NCBI GenBank assembly: GCA_029260985.1
Contig: JAJDCE010000144.1
Coordinates: forward strand, 1 to 32,997
DNA: 32,997 bases
Direction of reading: 5' to 3'
Source: Patescibacteria group bacterium
Lineage (GTDB): Bacteria > Patescibacteriota > Gracilibacteria > UM-FILTER-43-11
In this document: positions 18,101 to 28,000 of the stretch, piece after piece
How positions within the stretch are numbered: the stretch's first letter is position 1
Layout: every line of letters begins with the position of its first letter
Translations under genes and position numbers: made by a program
Notes under the pieces: model-generated
Databases searched by the model: none
What the model was told of the DNA's origin: nothing
Seen by the model: the letters and a program-made list of their open reading frames with translations, nothing else

Positions 18101-21100
18101 CAAACGGGTAGTGGGTTACATCCCAGACCCTCTCACTTTTACAGCCGATGAATCATTGGTCAGTTTCGATAAAACCAGTCGTTCAGTGTTCACCGGAACC
18201 GACAGGGGTGTGATGACGGCACTCACAAAATCTGGAAAAGCCAACTTAAAAGTCGGCCTTGGCAGCTTAAGTAAAACCATTCCTGTTAACATCGTCGACG
18301 GCATTAAAGTCAAACTCACCTACGAAAGAGAGACAGGTAAGCCGAGTTATAAAGTCACAGCCAATCTCGTCGACTTAAGTGGTAAACCGGTTACCAATGT
18401 CAGTACAAAAATCAAAGCCGCGGCGCTCAATCCGGCAGATGGTAAGTTTGCTCCAAGCCTGATCACGCTGGAAAACGGCAAGGGAGAAGCCAAATTCTTC
18501 CCGAACCCAGCCGGCATCGACATCAGAATCAAGGCTCAGCATCCGATTTATACTAGTGAGATCGTCCAAGTGCCAGCCATCATCAACGATCCATTTAAAG
18601 TTGTCATCAACGCCCCAAAAGATTTACCAGTCGGCGAAACCATCAAAGTGCCTATAGCCGTCACTGATATTTTCGGAGTGGTCTCAAAAGATTTCTCAGA
18701 AACAGTAACGGTAAAGGTAACTAAAAAATTCCAAAAGTACGGAATGGTAGATTTTGACCCCGTCCAGATCACAGCTGGCAAAGGACTGATGACAGTCAGA
18801 GTGGGTAAAGACACTGGGCAATTAAACGTCATTGCTTCCCACTCCAAGCTCGCACCCGGTACCGCCGAAATGCCAATAGCCGCTCGAGTCACTGAGGAGG
18901 AGTGGTCCAAAACCTTCCCTCAAAACTTATTCGCCTCCTTTGTCGGCTTTCCAGCCGGGGATTTTATGAAAGAAGGCTACTTTGGCGGAACACACTTATT
19001 CCAGGGTAAAACTCAGGCCGTTTTCTCCTTCATAGAGCCCCCCAAAAGAGCCGCAAAGCTCACTATCAACCCGAACTACAAAATGATTCCAGTGAGCACG
19101 GGGCAGGTATTTACAGTGGAAAATCTCACGGACCAAATAAGCCTCCAGGTCGTCGACAAGAAATCCCTCAAATCAATAATGGGTGCCATCTTGCCGCTCG
19201 ATTTCAGCTCGGTTGATACATGGACAGATAGCCGCTCCGCCAAAGAAGGCGTGATTTATTTTGGCTTAGTCGACGACAGCTACAGCGCTCAAAAAACCGG
19301 CCAAGCGCTCGAACTCTTCAATCGTGAGGGTGACAAAATAATGACTCTGGAGCCAAGTAAGCTCAGATTCCACGACATCAGCACCAGAATTACTTATGAT
19401 GACGAGTCGAGCCAAAGCATGATGGAGCTGATCGTACAGGATGAATTCCTGAATGAAATCGGCCGACTTTATCTGAACTACAAACCCAGAAAGCTAAGCG
19501 AAAAAGATTTCATCATCAATCCAGATTTGAAATTCAGAAAGCTTTTTACGGGCAACAATGTTACTGATCCTTCTGGCCTCGCCCTCTACGATCCCGAAGT
19601 AGAAATTGAAGACGAAAAGAAGCTAACTGAACACTTTGGGTTTGAAACCGACAGTAAATACATCCATCGTTTCGGAGGTGGAAGTCCTATTGGCGAAGCC
19701 GTGATGTGGAATTTGCCTTATAACGCGGTACTCCTCGGTGACCCAACCATTCGCCTCAGCAACTCATCAGCCTCCAGTTTAAATTACGACAACACGATTG
19801 GTCGTCAGATTTACCAAGATGCCGAAGAATCAGATATCGTAGCGCTCACCAATTTTGATTACAACAACGACGGAATCGAAGACGTCGCGACAGTCCTCAA
19901 AGACGGACGCATCCGATTGATGGAAGGAGGACACACGGATCCAATCTATCGGGATCGAGGCGACATAGCCTTCTTGTCCGATGGGGTTTTGACCGTTACT
20001 TCATTCGATTTTAAAAACGATGGATACGATGACTTATTAGTAGCCACCCAAGAGGGTCGGCTCGCTATTCTCCACAACGACCGTGAGGTCATTACTCGGA
20101 CCAATCAGCAACTCAAAGTCGGGAAACAGCTCTATCAGCTTTCCAAAGCCGATATGGATGCCGACGGTCTCGATGACTTGGTCACACTAGATAGCCGCGG
20201 AGACATCAGAATTTTCTATAACAAGAACAATCAGATTCCCGAGAACGGTCAGTTGATCGGCAACTATGGATTCAGTATAAAGACCAAAACAAATCTCAAA
20301 AACGACCTAAAACTCCGCTATCCAAACATCCCCGAACCTCAATCGGTCCCCCAATCGTCCAACAATGGTCCCCCAATCGGTCCCACAACTGGTCCCCCAA
20401 TCGGTTCACAATCGGCCAGTAATGTATTCGGTCTCACACTCCCCACCCAACCCCCTTTCGACACCTCAAAACTCGCTGGATTTGCCACTAAAGACACCTC
20501 AAAAGATGTCAGCCAATCAGCCGCAAAAGCCTTTGTAGATACTCAGCGGAAAGCAGCCCAAAACAAAGTCGAAACAGGTGCGAACTCTCCAAAACTCCCC
20601 TGGAAAGAAGGTGAAGAATCCGAGAGCTATTTCGCACCGTTATCCGATTTTGAAATCAACAATTCAGCCTTCCATGGCGGTCAGTATTTCACTACCGTCA
20701 AAACGGTAAGTAACAAAGATCGACCGGGCGCCACAGACCTCGATCTGCAAGAAAAACTAACTTATCAAATAGAGCTAACCGCCAGCAAAAATGTCAGTAA
20801 ATTCGTATTAGCTGATACTATTCCAGACTCACTAACGCTAGATGAAAAGTCTGTTAAGTGTGAAGGTTCGGGCTGCGAAGGAATGGATGTTAAACCCAAT
20901 GATATTTATCTGTTTATCAGCAATTTAAATTTGAAAGCTGGTAAGAAGATCACGGTCACCTACGACGTTACCGTCAAACGAACCCCAAAAGCGGCTGTGA
21001 TGATCAAAAAACTCGATGCCAAAACCAAGGTCAATGCCCCTGTGCCCCTTGATGGTTTTAAAGATATCCTCGTCTCTCCACCTTATAACAACACGGGTCA

Positions 21101-24100
21101 GCTGGTCGCCCACTATACGGTTGCCCCACGAACCTATCGAGTTGCCTCAACTCAAAAAGATGAAGATCCTGGTGTTTCTGCAGCCGTCAAAAAACACTTG
21201 GAAGGCATCGCTGAATTGAATAAGTTGAGCAGTCTCAAGGCAACCGATAAAGTCGATCCAAAGGTCTTGCAGAACATGATGAAGAAAACCGGACTGGATA
21301 AAGTCCAAAGCGACCTAAAAGAATGTAAAATCGACCCTTCCGGAGCCCCACCTGTCCCAACTCCCGAAGAGTGCGCCAAAGATCCAAAAAAATGCGCGAG
21401 CAATGTATTAAACGATATCGGAAACGCCATCAGCAACTTCTCTTGTATGGGCGGTGGTTGTTTTCCAATGCCGTTTAACATGGCCTTCCTGGCTCCAAAA
21501 ACGATTCCATTCGCCATGCCGCTCCTCGCCTTCCCGGCCACGCTTATCACACCTATTGGCCCACTCCCGGTACCATCCTTTTTCGGTGTTGCACCCACGC
21601 CACTTGGGGCGGCTGAAATCCCTGGCCCCATCATGTCGATGATTCGGCTTTACACCATTCCTACTCTCACAGGTGGCATGAGCATCGCTATGTGCTGGGG
21701 CCCATTCCCGCCAGGCTCACCCGTACCTCCGCCACTCATCCCAATCCCATATCCACCTCCAATCGGCAACTGCATGACCTTTGCCATCCCGATGAGTGAG
21801 CTGCCGCATTGTAAGGTGATTGAAAAAGGAATTACAGCCTTGCTCGAAGCCGCCAATTCAGTGATCAGCGATGCCAATTCCGGCATTGCTGCCGTCAATA
21901 ACTCCGGTCTTCCAGTCGAGCTGGAACAAGCTGATAAAGCCCAAGGTGGTGCAGCTGGCGGATTAGAAGTCGGCCTGGCGGTCAACTTAGGCAAGTCGAT
22001 GAAATTTGAGCCTCCCACCAAAAGCTTTTCTAATACTCACTTGGGCAGTTACGATTCCATTGGCGGAAAAATAGGCAGCTGGCTCGATAAGCAGATGCTG
22101 GAAATCTTCAATAAGCTTCTCACCTTACCTCAGCTCCGTGTAATCCTCCCAGACATCCCCGCCATGTTCTCCAGCGATTGGACAGAGTTCAACAAGCTCA
22201 CCACAACCTGGTGGAATAATGTAACAGGAGTAGACAAAAAAGCTGTCGCCGCAGGAAAGGGGATAGCAGATGTTGCCAGTAATTTAGTTGGGCAAGATGT
22301 AGATAAGAGCAAAGGTTTTATCGATAGCTATAAAACCGTCGAAAATGAAATCAAAGGCTTCAACACAACCGCAATCGAAGACCTCTATGCCATCGTCAAC
22401 AATATCCCGTACATCAATCTCAACGAGCAATTTGTCGACTTAAAAATCCCTTACATTTCTTACGCTCAGCTCCAAGATGTGAAAAGAGACTTTGAAGGAG
22501 CAAAGCTTTATTACACTAAACAGGTAAATAAATATCGGGAACTCATCCAAAAATACAGATGCCCTGATCCTAAGCTCAACACCAAAGAGTGTATTATTTC
22601 CAAAGTGCTGAACATTTTAGTGGTGGATATCGACACATTCATAAAGAGTATTGATAAGAATATTCAGGTATTGCAGTCGTACATGAAGTTCCCTCGTGAT
22701 GTCGTATTGATGTACCGCCAAGTTGCCCAATACCTAAGCCAAACTGCGGCCATTTTAGAGAATTTCAGCAATATGCTGGGCGGGTGGCTCCTCACTATCC
22801 AGGAACAGATTATCGGTTACGCGGAGGTCTATTACACGATCATTGAAATAGTGAATAACATCAAAAAACTCTTTAATATATTCACCAATTTTGAAGACAA
22901 CTGCGACATTTGCACCAATGATCGCCTCGGTAACTTTGGCTGGTATATGTTGCTAGGTTTAGTAATTCCCGAGATCCCCATCATCAAATTCCCTAAATGG
23001 CCCGATTTAGTCATCGACCTCTCCGACTTAAAAGCTGAGGTGAATCTGGAACTTCCAATTATCAACTTCATCGGACAGCCCATTAAATTACCGCGTATTC
23101 CACTGATTCCATTCCCTGATCTGCCCGATCTTACCGATATACAGCTCGGACTTCAAATCCCACCGCTTCCCGTACTTCCAAGCCTGCCGGAGCTTCCTCA
23201 ATTGCCTCCACTGCCTGCCGTTCCAACCATCAAACTCCCAACACTTCCAGCTCCACCAAAGCTACCGGATATCGCCAAAGATTTTGAAGCCATTATCCAA
23301 ATCATCGAACTCTTGCTTCAGATCTGGTGCATGATCAAAAAATCATTTAGCCCAGTGCCGGAAGGTTACCTAGGGGATCACGCCGTGCTCCTCACCAATC
23401 GCCCTGCCTACCTCACACCGCTCGATATGTTACAGATCAAAATCGGTGACATCACCGGGCCTGACATCGGTTTCGATGAGCTCCGAATTGAAACCAAAGT
23501 CTACCTCGGCTTACGGCTCAAAGAAGTTTCCGAATCCCTCAATGAGGCAGCAAAAGAGTGGAATGAAAACATTCCAACCGATTGGTCAGATTTATTCTCC
23601 AAGGCATTGGCTGCCTTCTTAGAAGGGTATGGGATTGATTTTGATGACCCATTTGCAGCGCTGGAAGAGCTAACAGACAAAATCAGCAAAGGAATTGAGG
23701 AAGGAATCTCAGCTGTAGAAAAAGGTTGGGAAGATTCTGTTCAAAAAGGCTTTGATCAGCTCGGCCAAGAGCTCGAAGAGTTTGATCAGAAATACTTCCG
23801 AACGGCTGAAAATGACCTTCAGGAACTGTCCGACGAAGCCACCAAAATCATGGGCAAAGGAACCGAAAAGGCAAATCAGCTGATGGTTAATACGATGAGG
23901 GATTACCGGGACTGGGCTACTAAAATTGACAAAAAAACTGCACGAATTTTCAGCGAAGCAGGCGCAAGTAGTGTCGCCCAATGGATCAATACAGGGCTTA
24001 CAGGCTTCCCACCAATGGATCTGATTAAAGATGTGGATGTTAATGACTGGATCCAGGAAAGCATTTTTGTCGGTATTAGTCGTGCTTACAGTCAGATCAT

Positions 24101-25064
24101 CACTCGAGGAACATCCAACATCAATGACTTAATCAAATCAGCAAAAGCGGCCTCAGGCGATAAAACACCCGAATGGATCAATAACATTATTAAGGCCCTA
24201 GAGAAAGCAAAGGAGCTAATGGAAGATGAAGGAAAGACTTTTGATGAAGCCTACAAAGATTCTCGGGTTCGAGCCATCTTAAAATCCAAACCTCAGGCTC
24301 AGAAAACCCCTGTTACACGTGAGCATGCTTCCATCCCTCCGGAAGTAAAAGATCAACTCCTTGCCCGTTTTAAAGAGCTCTCAGGCAAGGTCAACAGCAT
24401 CAACAAAAGTGAACCTGTCGACTACACAGTTCTCAAAGAAAAATACAACGTACCCGACTACAAACTTCCGGATAGCACCACAGCGGTTGATAAGATCGAA
24501 GCCATGAGAAACAAGGTCTTAGAAAGCAGTCAAAAGTACAACGAGATGGCAATCGAGGATGTCAGCACAGACGACCTCTATGCTTTCGTCCAAGGTTTAG
24601 CCAAGCCAACCTCTGCCGAACCAATGATCGAAATTAAATCTATTCAACCAGAGCAATTAAGTCAGGCGCCAGCCCCAAGCCCCGCTCCCCGCTCCTCACC
24701 CTCAAAATATGTTGCTCAAGCCAATACTGGCGGAACTCAAACCACTATCTCAAAAAGCGGCGCTGCCCAAGTGTGTGTGGGCACATGTCTGGTTGATCCT
24801 CAAACCAATCTATCAGTCCAATTCATTCCTTCATTCGATAATCCAGCCACCAGCAAAACCGCCTTCATTCCCACCCGCTTCCCAGGCAAATCGAATGTGG
24901 TGTACAGCGATGGCCCAAGCCTCTATTTAAAGCGTGATCTTTCCGTACCACTCAACATCACCAGTAACATTCCACCTCGCGTCCCCAACATCATTTTCGA
25001 CCTCAACCACTTCTCAGGAGTCCCACAACGGTCCCACAACGGTCCCACAACAGAACGCGATTAA
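15141..25064 (+). CDS. Giant secreted multidomain protein, N-terminal part: C25-like region, Big-like domains, FG-GAP/VCBS repeats, DUF11-like domain, proline-rich segments; frame ends in an 11-bp repeat tract
   Basis: 3307-aa ORF. Coding probably begins upstream at ATA 15096 (MKRLKRFIAGLIVAIMMGNQVGSALNLHLFNVPKAHAQ signal peptide). FNYNNDGIEDV-type repeats near 19850-20235; DUF11-like QEKLTYQIELTASKNVSKFVLADTIPDSL near 20740-20990. Confidence 0.85.
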   Translation: MMGNQVGSALNLHLFNVPKAHAQNSIAGGLANLLKKATTPPHAELGIVAILVENSLLDDKAKYKTDTANFTLREHVFSYAENVQKRLPHTRAIIIGVDPNESTQKISTVLEKLYYEGADNDMLDSSKINDDGKKEDDNQLKGVVLVGDIPTPVVYDKDGETAPSLYPYTDFYRKRYIFNHSNQHFELNENALKPSPEVWHGVIRPPSKNNSTRRQQLADYFDKNNQYSNNQGGYNDFSKRMLYYNFPAVEKKLNTLDYRNYKRGMKYAEEFAFRRYTKNLIKTIVDEVAEEMEPDKDPKDRNPLIDEQSISNMIGTGVELVIKKFSKNFASSLQTYLGRLNAKIAGTGRWSEKEFDTLASLITIRDEYMKTMLMGKSIELEKLINAEVDKVQETINVISTVKLEMEETFNLLSYIDGKRVSDTDFVTAGQCGLQRGQTRPKGTPILENNSVRVEANRTFNPDTGIIPPEGDTTKLIEKQEYQKYGGCVANNSVKIDQDSAGIHLGPEHCDPKAAVNPVYDIAGSFELGFSFFNPKDPKPSQSLVLENEQCELEDLSFLGTSIPNFGLYSDDGLFKQKAYCNSSIPLACAAPLGIAPDTYLDEAVNDWFKYLVNAGSLKLDLTKKEDAALANYSNNIAHLRLNRILQLFLKSGLSHSTSFKDGSSDTIGVKITATTKPIKTMVRHVEPTDLTINHTCSTQVTRAIPSDGIRYVEFYKGSQRRSYAYPNLFRIQGNNPKEITDNLLALVKQKDAELNALLGSNKNTVGNFFLNNAELTEPILWRQLGIDQKHQLVLEKYLNKNSFMPVPDPTALAPVTKPEGYEVLHVNAEGDEKGFEFAINRSRLSEKDLKDPEIDAAKKALKDAQKKAGGDGSADGTGSGQQTKLFGCGGNDGVEIWEWLPNVIGCWIPEEILKLSDLVSLDDSHSKPLPPPEPKPEDAIFDALEDPALAANNPENQPASIEVTVDKKTLVRGEKTPINVKVLNKKGKRVVGYIPDPLTFTADESLVSFDKTSRSVFTGTDRGVMTALTKSGKANLKVGLGSLSKTIPVNIVDGIKVKLTYERETGKPSYKVTANLVDLSGKPVTNVSTKIKAAALNPADGKFAPSLITLENGKGEAKFFPNPAGIDIRIKAQHPIYTSEIVQVPAIINDPFKVVINAPKDLPVGETIKVPIAVTDIFGVVSKDFSETVTVKVTKKFQKYGMVDFDPVQITAGKGLMTVRVGKDTGQLNVIASHSKLAPGTAEMPIAARVTEEEWSKTFPQNLFASFVGFPAGDFMKEGYFGGTHLFQGKTQAVFSFIEPPKRAAKLTINPNYKMIPVSTGQVFTVENLTDQISLQVVDKKSLKSIMGAILPLDFSSVDTWTDSRSAKEGVIYFGLVDDSYSAQKTGQALELFNREGDKIMTLEPSKLRFHDISTRITYDDESSQSMMELIVQDEFLNEIGRLYLNYKPRKLSEKDFIINPDLKFRKLFTGNNVTDPSGLALYDPEVEIEDEKKLTEHFGFETDSKYIHRFGGGSPIGEAVMWNLPYNAVLLGDPTIRLSNSSASSLNYDNTIGRQIYQDAEESDIVALTNFDYNNDGIEDVATVLKDGRIRLMEGGHTDPIYRDRGDIAFLSDGVLTVTSFDFKNDGYDDLLVATQEGRLAILHNDREVITRTNQQLKVGKQLYQLSKADMDADGLDDLVTLDSRGDIRIFYNKNNQIPENGQLIGNYGFSIKTKTNLKNDLKLRYPNIPEPQSVPQSSNNGPPIGPTTGPPIGSQSASNVFGLTLPTQPPFDTSKLAGFATKDTSKDVSQSAAKAFVDTQRKAAQNKVETGANSPKLPWKEGEESESYFAPLSDFEINNSAFHGGQYFTTVKTVSNKDRPGATDLDLQEKLTYQIELTASKNVSKFVLADTIPDSLTLDEKSVKCEGSGCEGMDVKPNDIYLFISNLNLKAGKKITVTYDVTVKRTPKAAVMIKKLDAKTKVNAPVPLDGFKDILVSPPYNNTGQLVAHYTVAPRTYRVASTQKDEDPGVSAAVKKHLEGIAELNKLSSLKATDKVDPKVLQNMMKKTGLDKVQSDLKECKIDPSGAPPVPTPEECAKDPKKCASNVLNDIGNAISNFSCMGGGCFPMPFNMAFLAPKTIPFAMPLLAFPATLITPIGPLPVPSFFGVAPTPLGAAEIPGPIMSMIRLYTIPTLTGGMSIAMCWGPFPPGSPVPPPLIPIPYPPPIGNCMTFAIPMSELPHCKVIEKGITALLEAANSVISDANSGIAAVNNSGLPVELEQADKAQGGAAGGLEVGLAVNLGKSMKFEPPTKSFSNTHLGSYDSIGGKIGSWLDKQMLEIFNKLLTLPQLRVILPDIPAMFSSDWTEFNKLTTTWWNNVTGVDKKAVAAGKGIADVASNLVGQDVDKSKGFIDSYKTVENEIKGFNTTAIEDLYAIVNNIPYINLNEQFVDLKIPYISYAQLQDVKRDFEGAKLYYTKQVNKYRELIQKYRCPDPKLNTKECIISKVLNILVVDIDTFIKSIDKNIQVLQSYMKFPRDVVLMYRQVAQYLSQTAAILENFSNMLGGWLLTIQEQIIGYAEVYYTIIEIVNNIKKLFNIFTNFEDNCDICTNDRLGNFGWYMLLGLVIPEIPIIKFPKWPDLVIDLSDLKAEVNLELPIINFIGQPIKLPRIPLIPFPDLPDLTDIQLGLQIPPLPVLPSLPELPQLPPLPAVPTIKLPTLPAPPKLPDIAKDFEAIIQIIELLLQIWCMIKKSFSPVPEGYLGDHAVLLTNRPAYLTPLDMLQIKIGDITGPDIGFDELRIETKVYLGLRLKEVSESLNEAAKEWNENIPTDWSDLFSKALAAFLEGYGIDFDDPFAALEELTDKISKGIEEGISAVEKGWEDSVQKGFDQLGQELEEFDQKYFRTAENDLQELSDEATKIMGKGTEKANQLMVNTMRDYRDWATKIDKKTARIFSEAGASSVAQWINTGLTGFPPMDLIKDVDVNDWIQESIFVGISRAYSQIITRGTSNINDLIKSAKAASGDKTPEWINNIIKALEKAKELMEDEGKTFDEAYKDSRVRAILKSKPQAQKTPVTREHASIPPEVKDQLLARFKELSGKVNSINKSEPVDYTVLKEKYNVPDYKLPDSTTAVDKIEAMRNKVLESSQKYNEMAIEDVSTDDLYAFVQGLAKPTSAEPMIEIKSIQPEQLSQAPAPSPAPRSSPSKYVAQANTGGTQTTISKSGAAQVCVGTCLVDPQTNLSVQFIPSFDNPATSKTAFIPTRFPGKSNVVYSDGPSLYLKRDLSVPLNITSNIPPRVPNIIFDLNHFSGVPQRSHNGPTTERD
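19843..20240 (+). other. FG-GAP/VCBS-like repeats with Ca2+-binding DxNxDGxxD motifs within the giant protein
   Basis: NFDYNNDGIEDVATVLKDGRIRLM, SFDFKNDGYDDLLVATQEGRLAIL, KADMDADGLDDLVTLDSRGDIRIFY. Confidence 0.8.
20341..20415 (+). repeat. Diverged tandem tract of 11-12-bp units with core GGTCCCmmCAAy, in-frame
   Basis: aatcggtcccccaatcgtccaacaatggtcccccaatcggtcccacaactggtcccccaatcggttcacaatcgg; encodes SVPQSSNNGPPIGPTTGPPIGSQS. Confidence 0.8.
23080..23280 (+). other. Proline-rich repeat segment in the giant protein
   Basis: KLPRIPLIPFPDLPDLTDIQLGLQIPPLPVLPSLPELPQLPPLPAVPTIKLPTLPAPPKLPDIA. Confidence 0.85.
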
Positions 25065-28000
25065 TATGATGGCCACCACGCTTACCGAAAGCGGCTCAGC
25101 CAATTTCGACTGGGCTCAAATCCGTCACCCCGATCTCTACGGAATCGGTATAGAATTAGAACGAACTGTAGTAGGATACGACGCTGACAAAAAAGGTAAC
25201 AGATTATCGGATGTAACCATCATCCTTCTGCCGCCAACTGAAGAAGGTTCAACTCCGCGTGTGACCGTCGACAATGTACCGATCCAATATGGCACGCTTG
25301 TTACATCTCTCAAAGACCAAAAAGAAGCCCGAAAGCGCTTTGGAATCGAAACCAGGAATTTTGTCACCGATGCCAAAAAAGTTCTATTCAGAACTATTGG
25401 AATCAACGATAAAAATCTTGGAATATCGCTGAATTCAAACCGCGCAGTTTATTTCGATCAGCTCAATGGTTCGGGTTATCGATTGAACATGGATAACGGT
25501 TTCCATCACATTAAGGCCACTTGGTTTAGTAAAAACGGGCAACTGGCCAATTACAACCAAAACCAACTGCTCTCTCCTCAAATTTACGTCGATAACGCTC
25601 CTCCCATCGATATTCTACAAGACAAAGATTTCACATTCCCGGTTTATAAAAAAGCCCGAATTTCAAGCACGGAAATCTTCACCGATTTAGCCAGCGCCTA
25701 TCAGTTCTATTGGGATGTAAATCAGGATGGCATTCCGGATCAGACAGGTCCTGAGTTTGTATTGCCGGCTCAAAAGGAACCGAAAGAAATAACGGTAAAT
25801 CTTCTGGCAACCGTCGATATTCAGGACACAAATTTCAAACAGTACAAGAAGCAATTTAAGGTCACAATTTACACTCCTGAAATCAGCTTAGAAGAAGAGC
25901 CACTTAAAACAGATGGAACTCTCAAAGGCACGATGAAAGCTCAAGATCCAAGTCATGATTTAACTGACATTCCATTCAGCTTATTCCGAAAGCGATGGGG
26001 GCTTTGGAAGAATCTCGGCCTCCTCAAAAAACGTCGTAATTTACCAACCACTCCTCCTTTGAGCGATAAGAACACATACAAAGATAATTACTATGCAGTA
26101 AATAAATTGGGTGATTACGAAATTTCCGGATTCAGCAAAGGGCCATCCAATGTCATCATCACCGATGGAACGCCAAAAGATGTGGCTCGTGTACACTTAA
26201 AAACAGGCCAAATTGAAATGCTGGATAAAACCTATGAACCATCCGCCATTCCAGCCTCAATGTATCTGCCCACACGTGTTTCCATCGTCAAAAAGAACTT
26301 CGATACCGTGCTCGCCAACATCTATTACGTAGCCGATAGCAATACAGATGTTACGATCCAAAATGAACCACTTCATCAAAACAATCTTGAAACAATCGGC
26401 GTCACGATTGGTGATATGAACCCAAATGATTCGGTCATTGCCCGTAGCATGCCGGGGTTTGCCGAAAGCTTTCCTGGGGGTGCAGCCGTGTTCAACGAAG
26501 CCACACAGCAGAATATCGCTCTTATCAATTCCGACGGGGCCGTGCGCATGATGCGAAGTAAATACACTTTGGGCATCAAAAACCCAAATCAACTCAGCGA
26601 AAAGATCATTTTCCAAATTCTCGATCCAAATCAAAAACCAATCTATGACGTCTTCATTGCAGCCGACATGGAACATCTAAAAATCAAACAGGATGAAATC
26701 TGGAACGACATCAAGATCATGATTGGTTACTTGAAAAAGAAAATCGAACCGATGTTTGCTTCTTTGATCGCTCAAGCAAATACCACCCCAACTAAGCCAT
26801 CTGCTCCCAAATCACCATTCTCCGATATTGACGCTAGTCATCCAAATTACAAACAAATCCTGGATCTCTACCAACGGCGGATTGTGAGTGGATACGGCGA
26901 TGGCAGCTTTAAGCCAGATGCCAAAATTTCACGTGCTGAATTTGTGAAAATCGCCTTGGGCGCCACCAATTGTTTCGATTGCTCTAATCCTTCCGAAACC
27001 ATTATCAACAAATATTATGGCAAAGCGCCATTCCCCGATGTGAGCCTGCCAGCTTGGTACTACTACTGTATCGCCATGGCCAAAGAGCTGGGTATGGTCA
27101 CCGGTTATGGAGACGGTTTCTTTAAAGCCGAGCGCAACATAAGCCGTGCGGAAGCAGTGGCAGTTCTCCTCCGCCAATCAGGCATAGACCTCCAGGAGAC
27201 ACCCGACTCATACTTCCTGGATGTACCTGAATACGCTTGGTATATCGACTACGTTTACACAGGCGTTCAGGTCGGATTAATTCCCGAAAAAAACGGCTTT
27301 GTCTTTCCTGATGAAGAAATCACCCGAGGAGAATTCGCCTTTATGGCGAGTGGGGTTCTTGACCTCCAAAACTGTCGTGAAGTCGATTCTGACAAAGACG
27401 GCATGCCAGACTGGTGGGAGGTCGAAAACAATCTCGATCCACTCTTCTCAGGAGACGCTGACCTCGATAACGACGACGATGATTTCACGAATTTACAGGA
27501 ATACCTAAGCGGCACTGATCCGAATCGTCCGGATATTGAAACATGTCCTTACGTCAATAATCCAAACAAATCCGACACCGACAAAGATGGTATCTTTGAT
27601 GTGTGTGACGATGACATCGACAACGATGGAGTCAAAAATGCGTTAGGTATCTTTGATGACGAAGGCTACGTTGATCTGAACAAGCTCAAAGACAGCGACG
27701 ACAATTGTGTTTTTGCCGCTAATCCCGACCAAAAAGACTCCGATGGAGATGGAGTGGGGGATGCCTGTTTATTTGTTGATCAGTGTCCTAAAATACCAGA
27801 GGATCTGGACGCTTATCATGATACAGATGGCTGTCCGGAACTCAATGATGAAGTACGTAAAAAGGAAGAAACCTCTAAACAAAAAGCCAAGAAAAAAGCA
27901 GCTGAATATTACAGCCAGAAACCTGGCGTGTACGTCAATCGCGGCCCACTTTGTTACTTCCTGGATTACGAAAACGATTTTGTAGAAGGGGACATCATCA

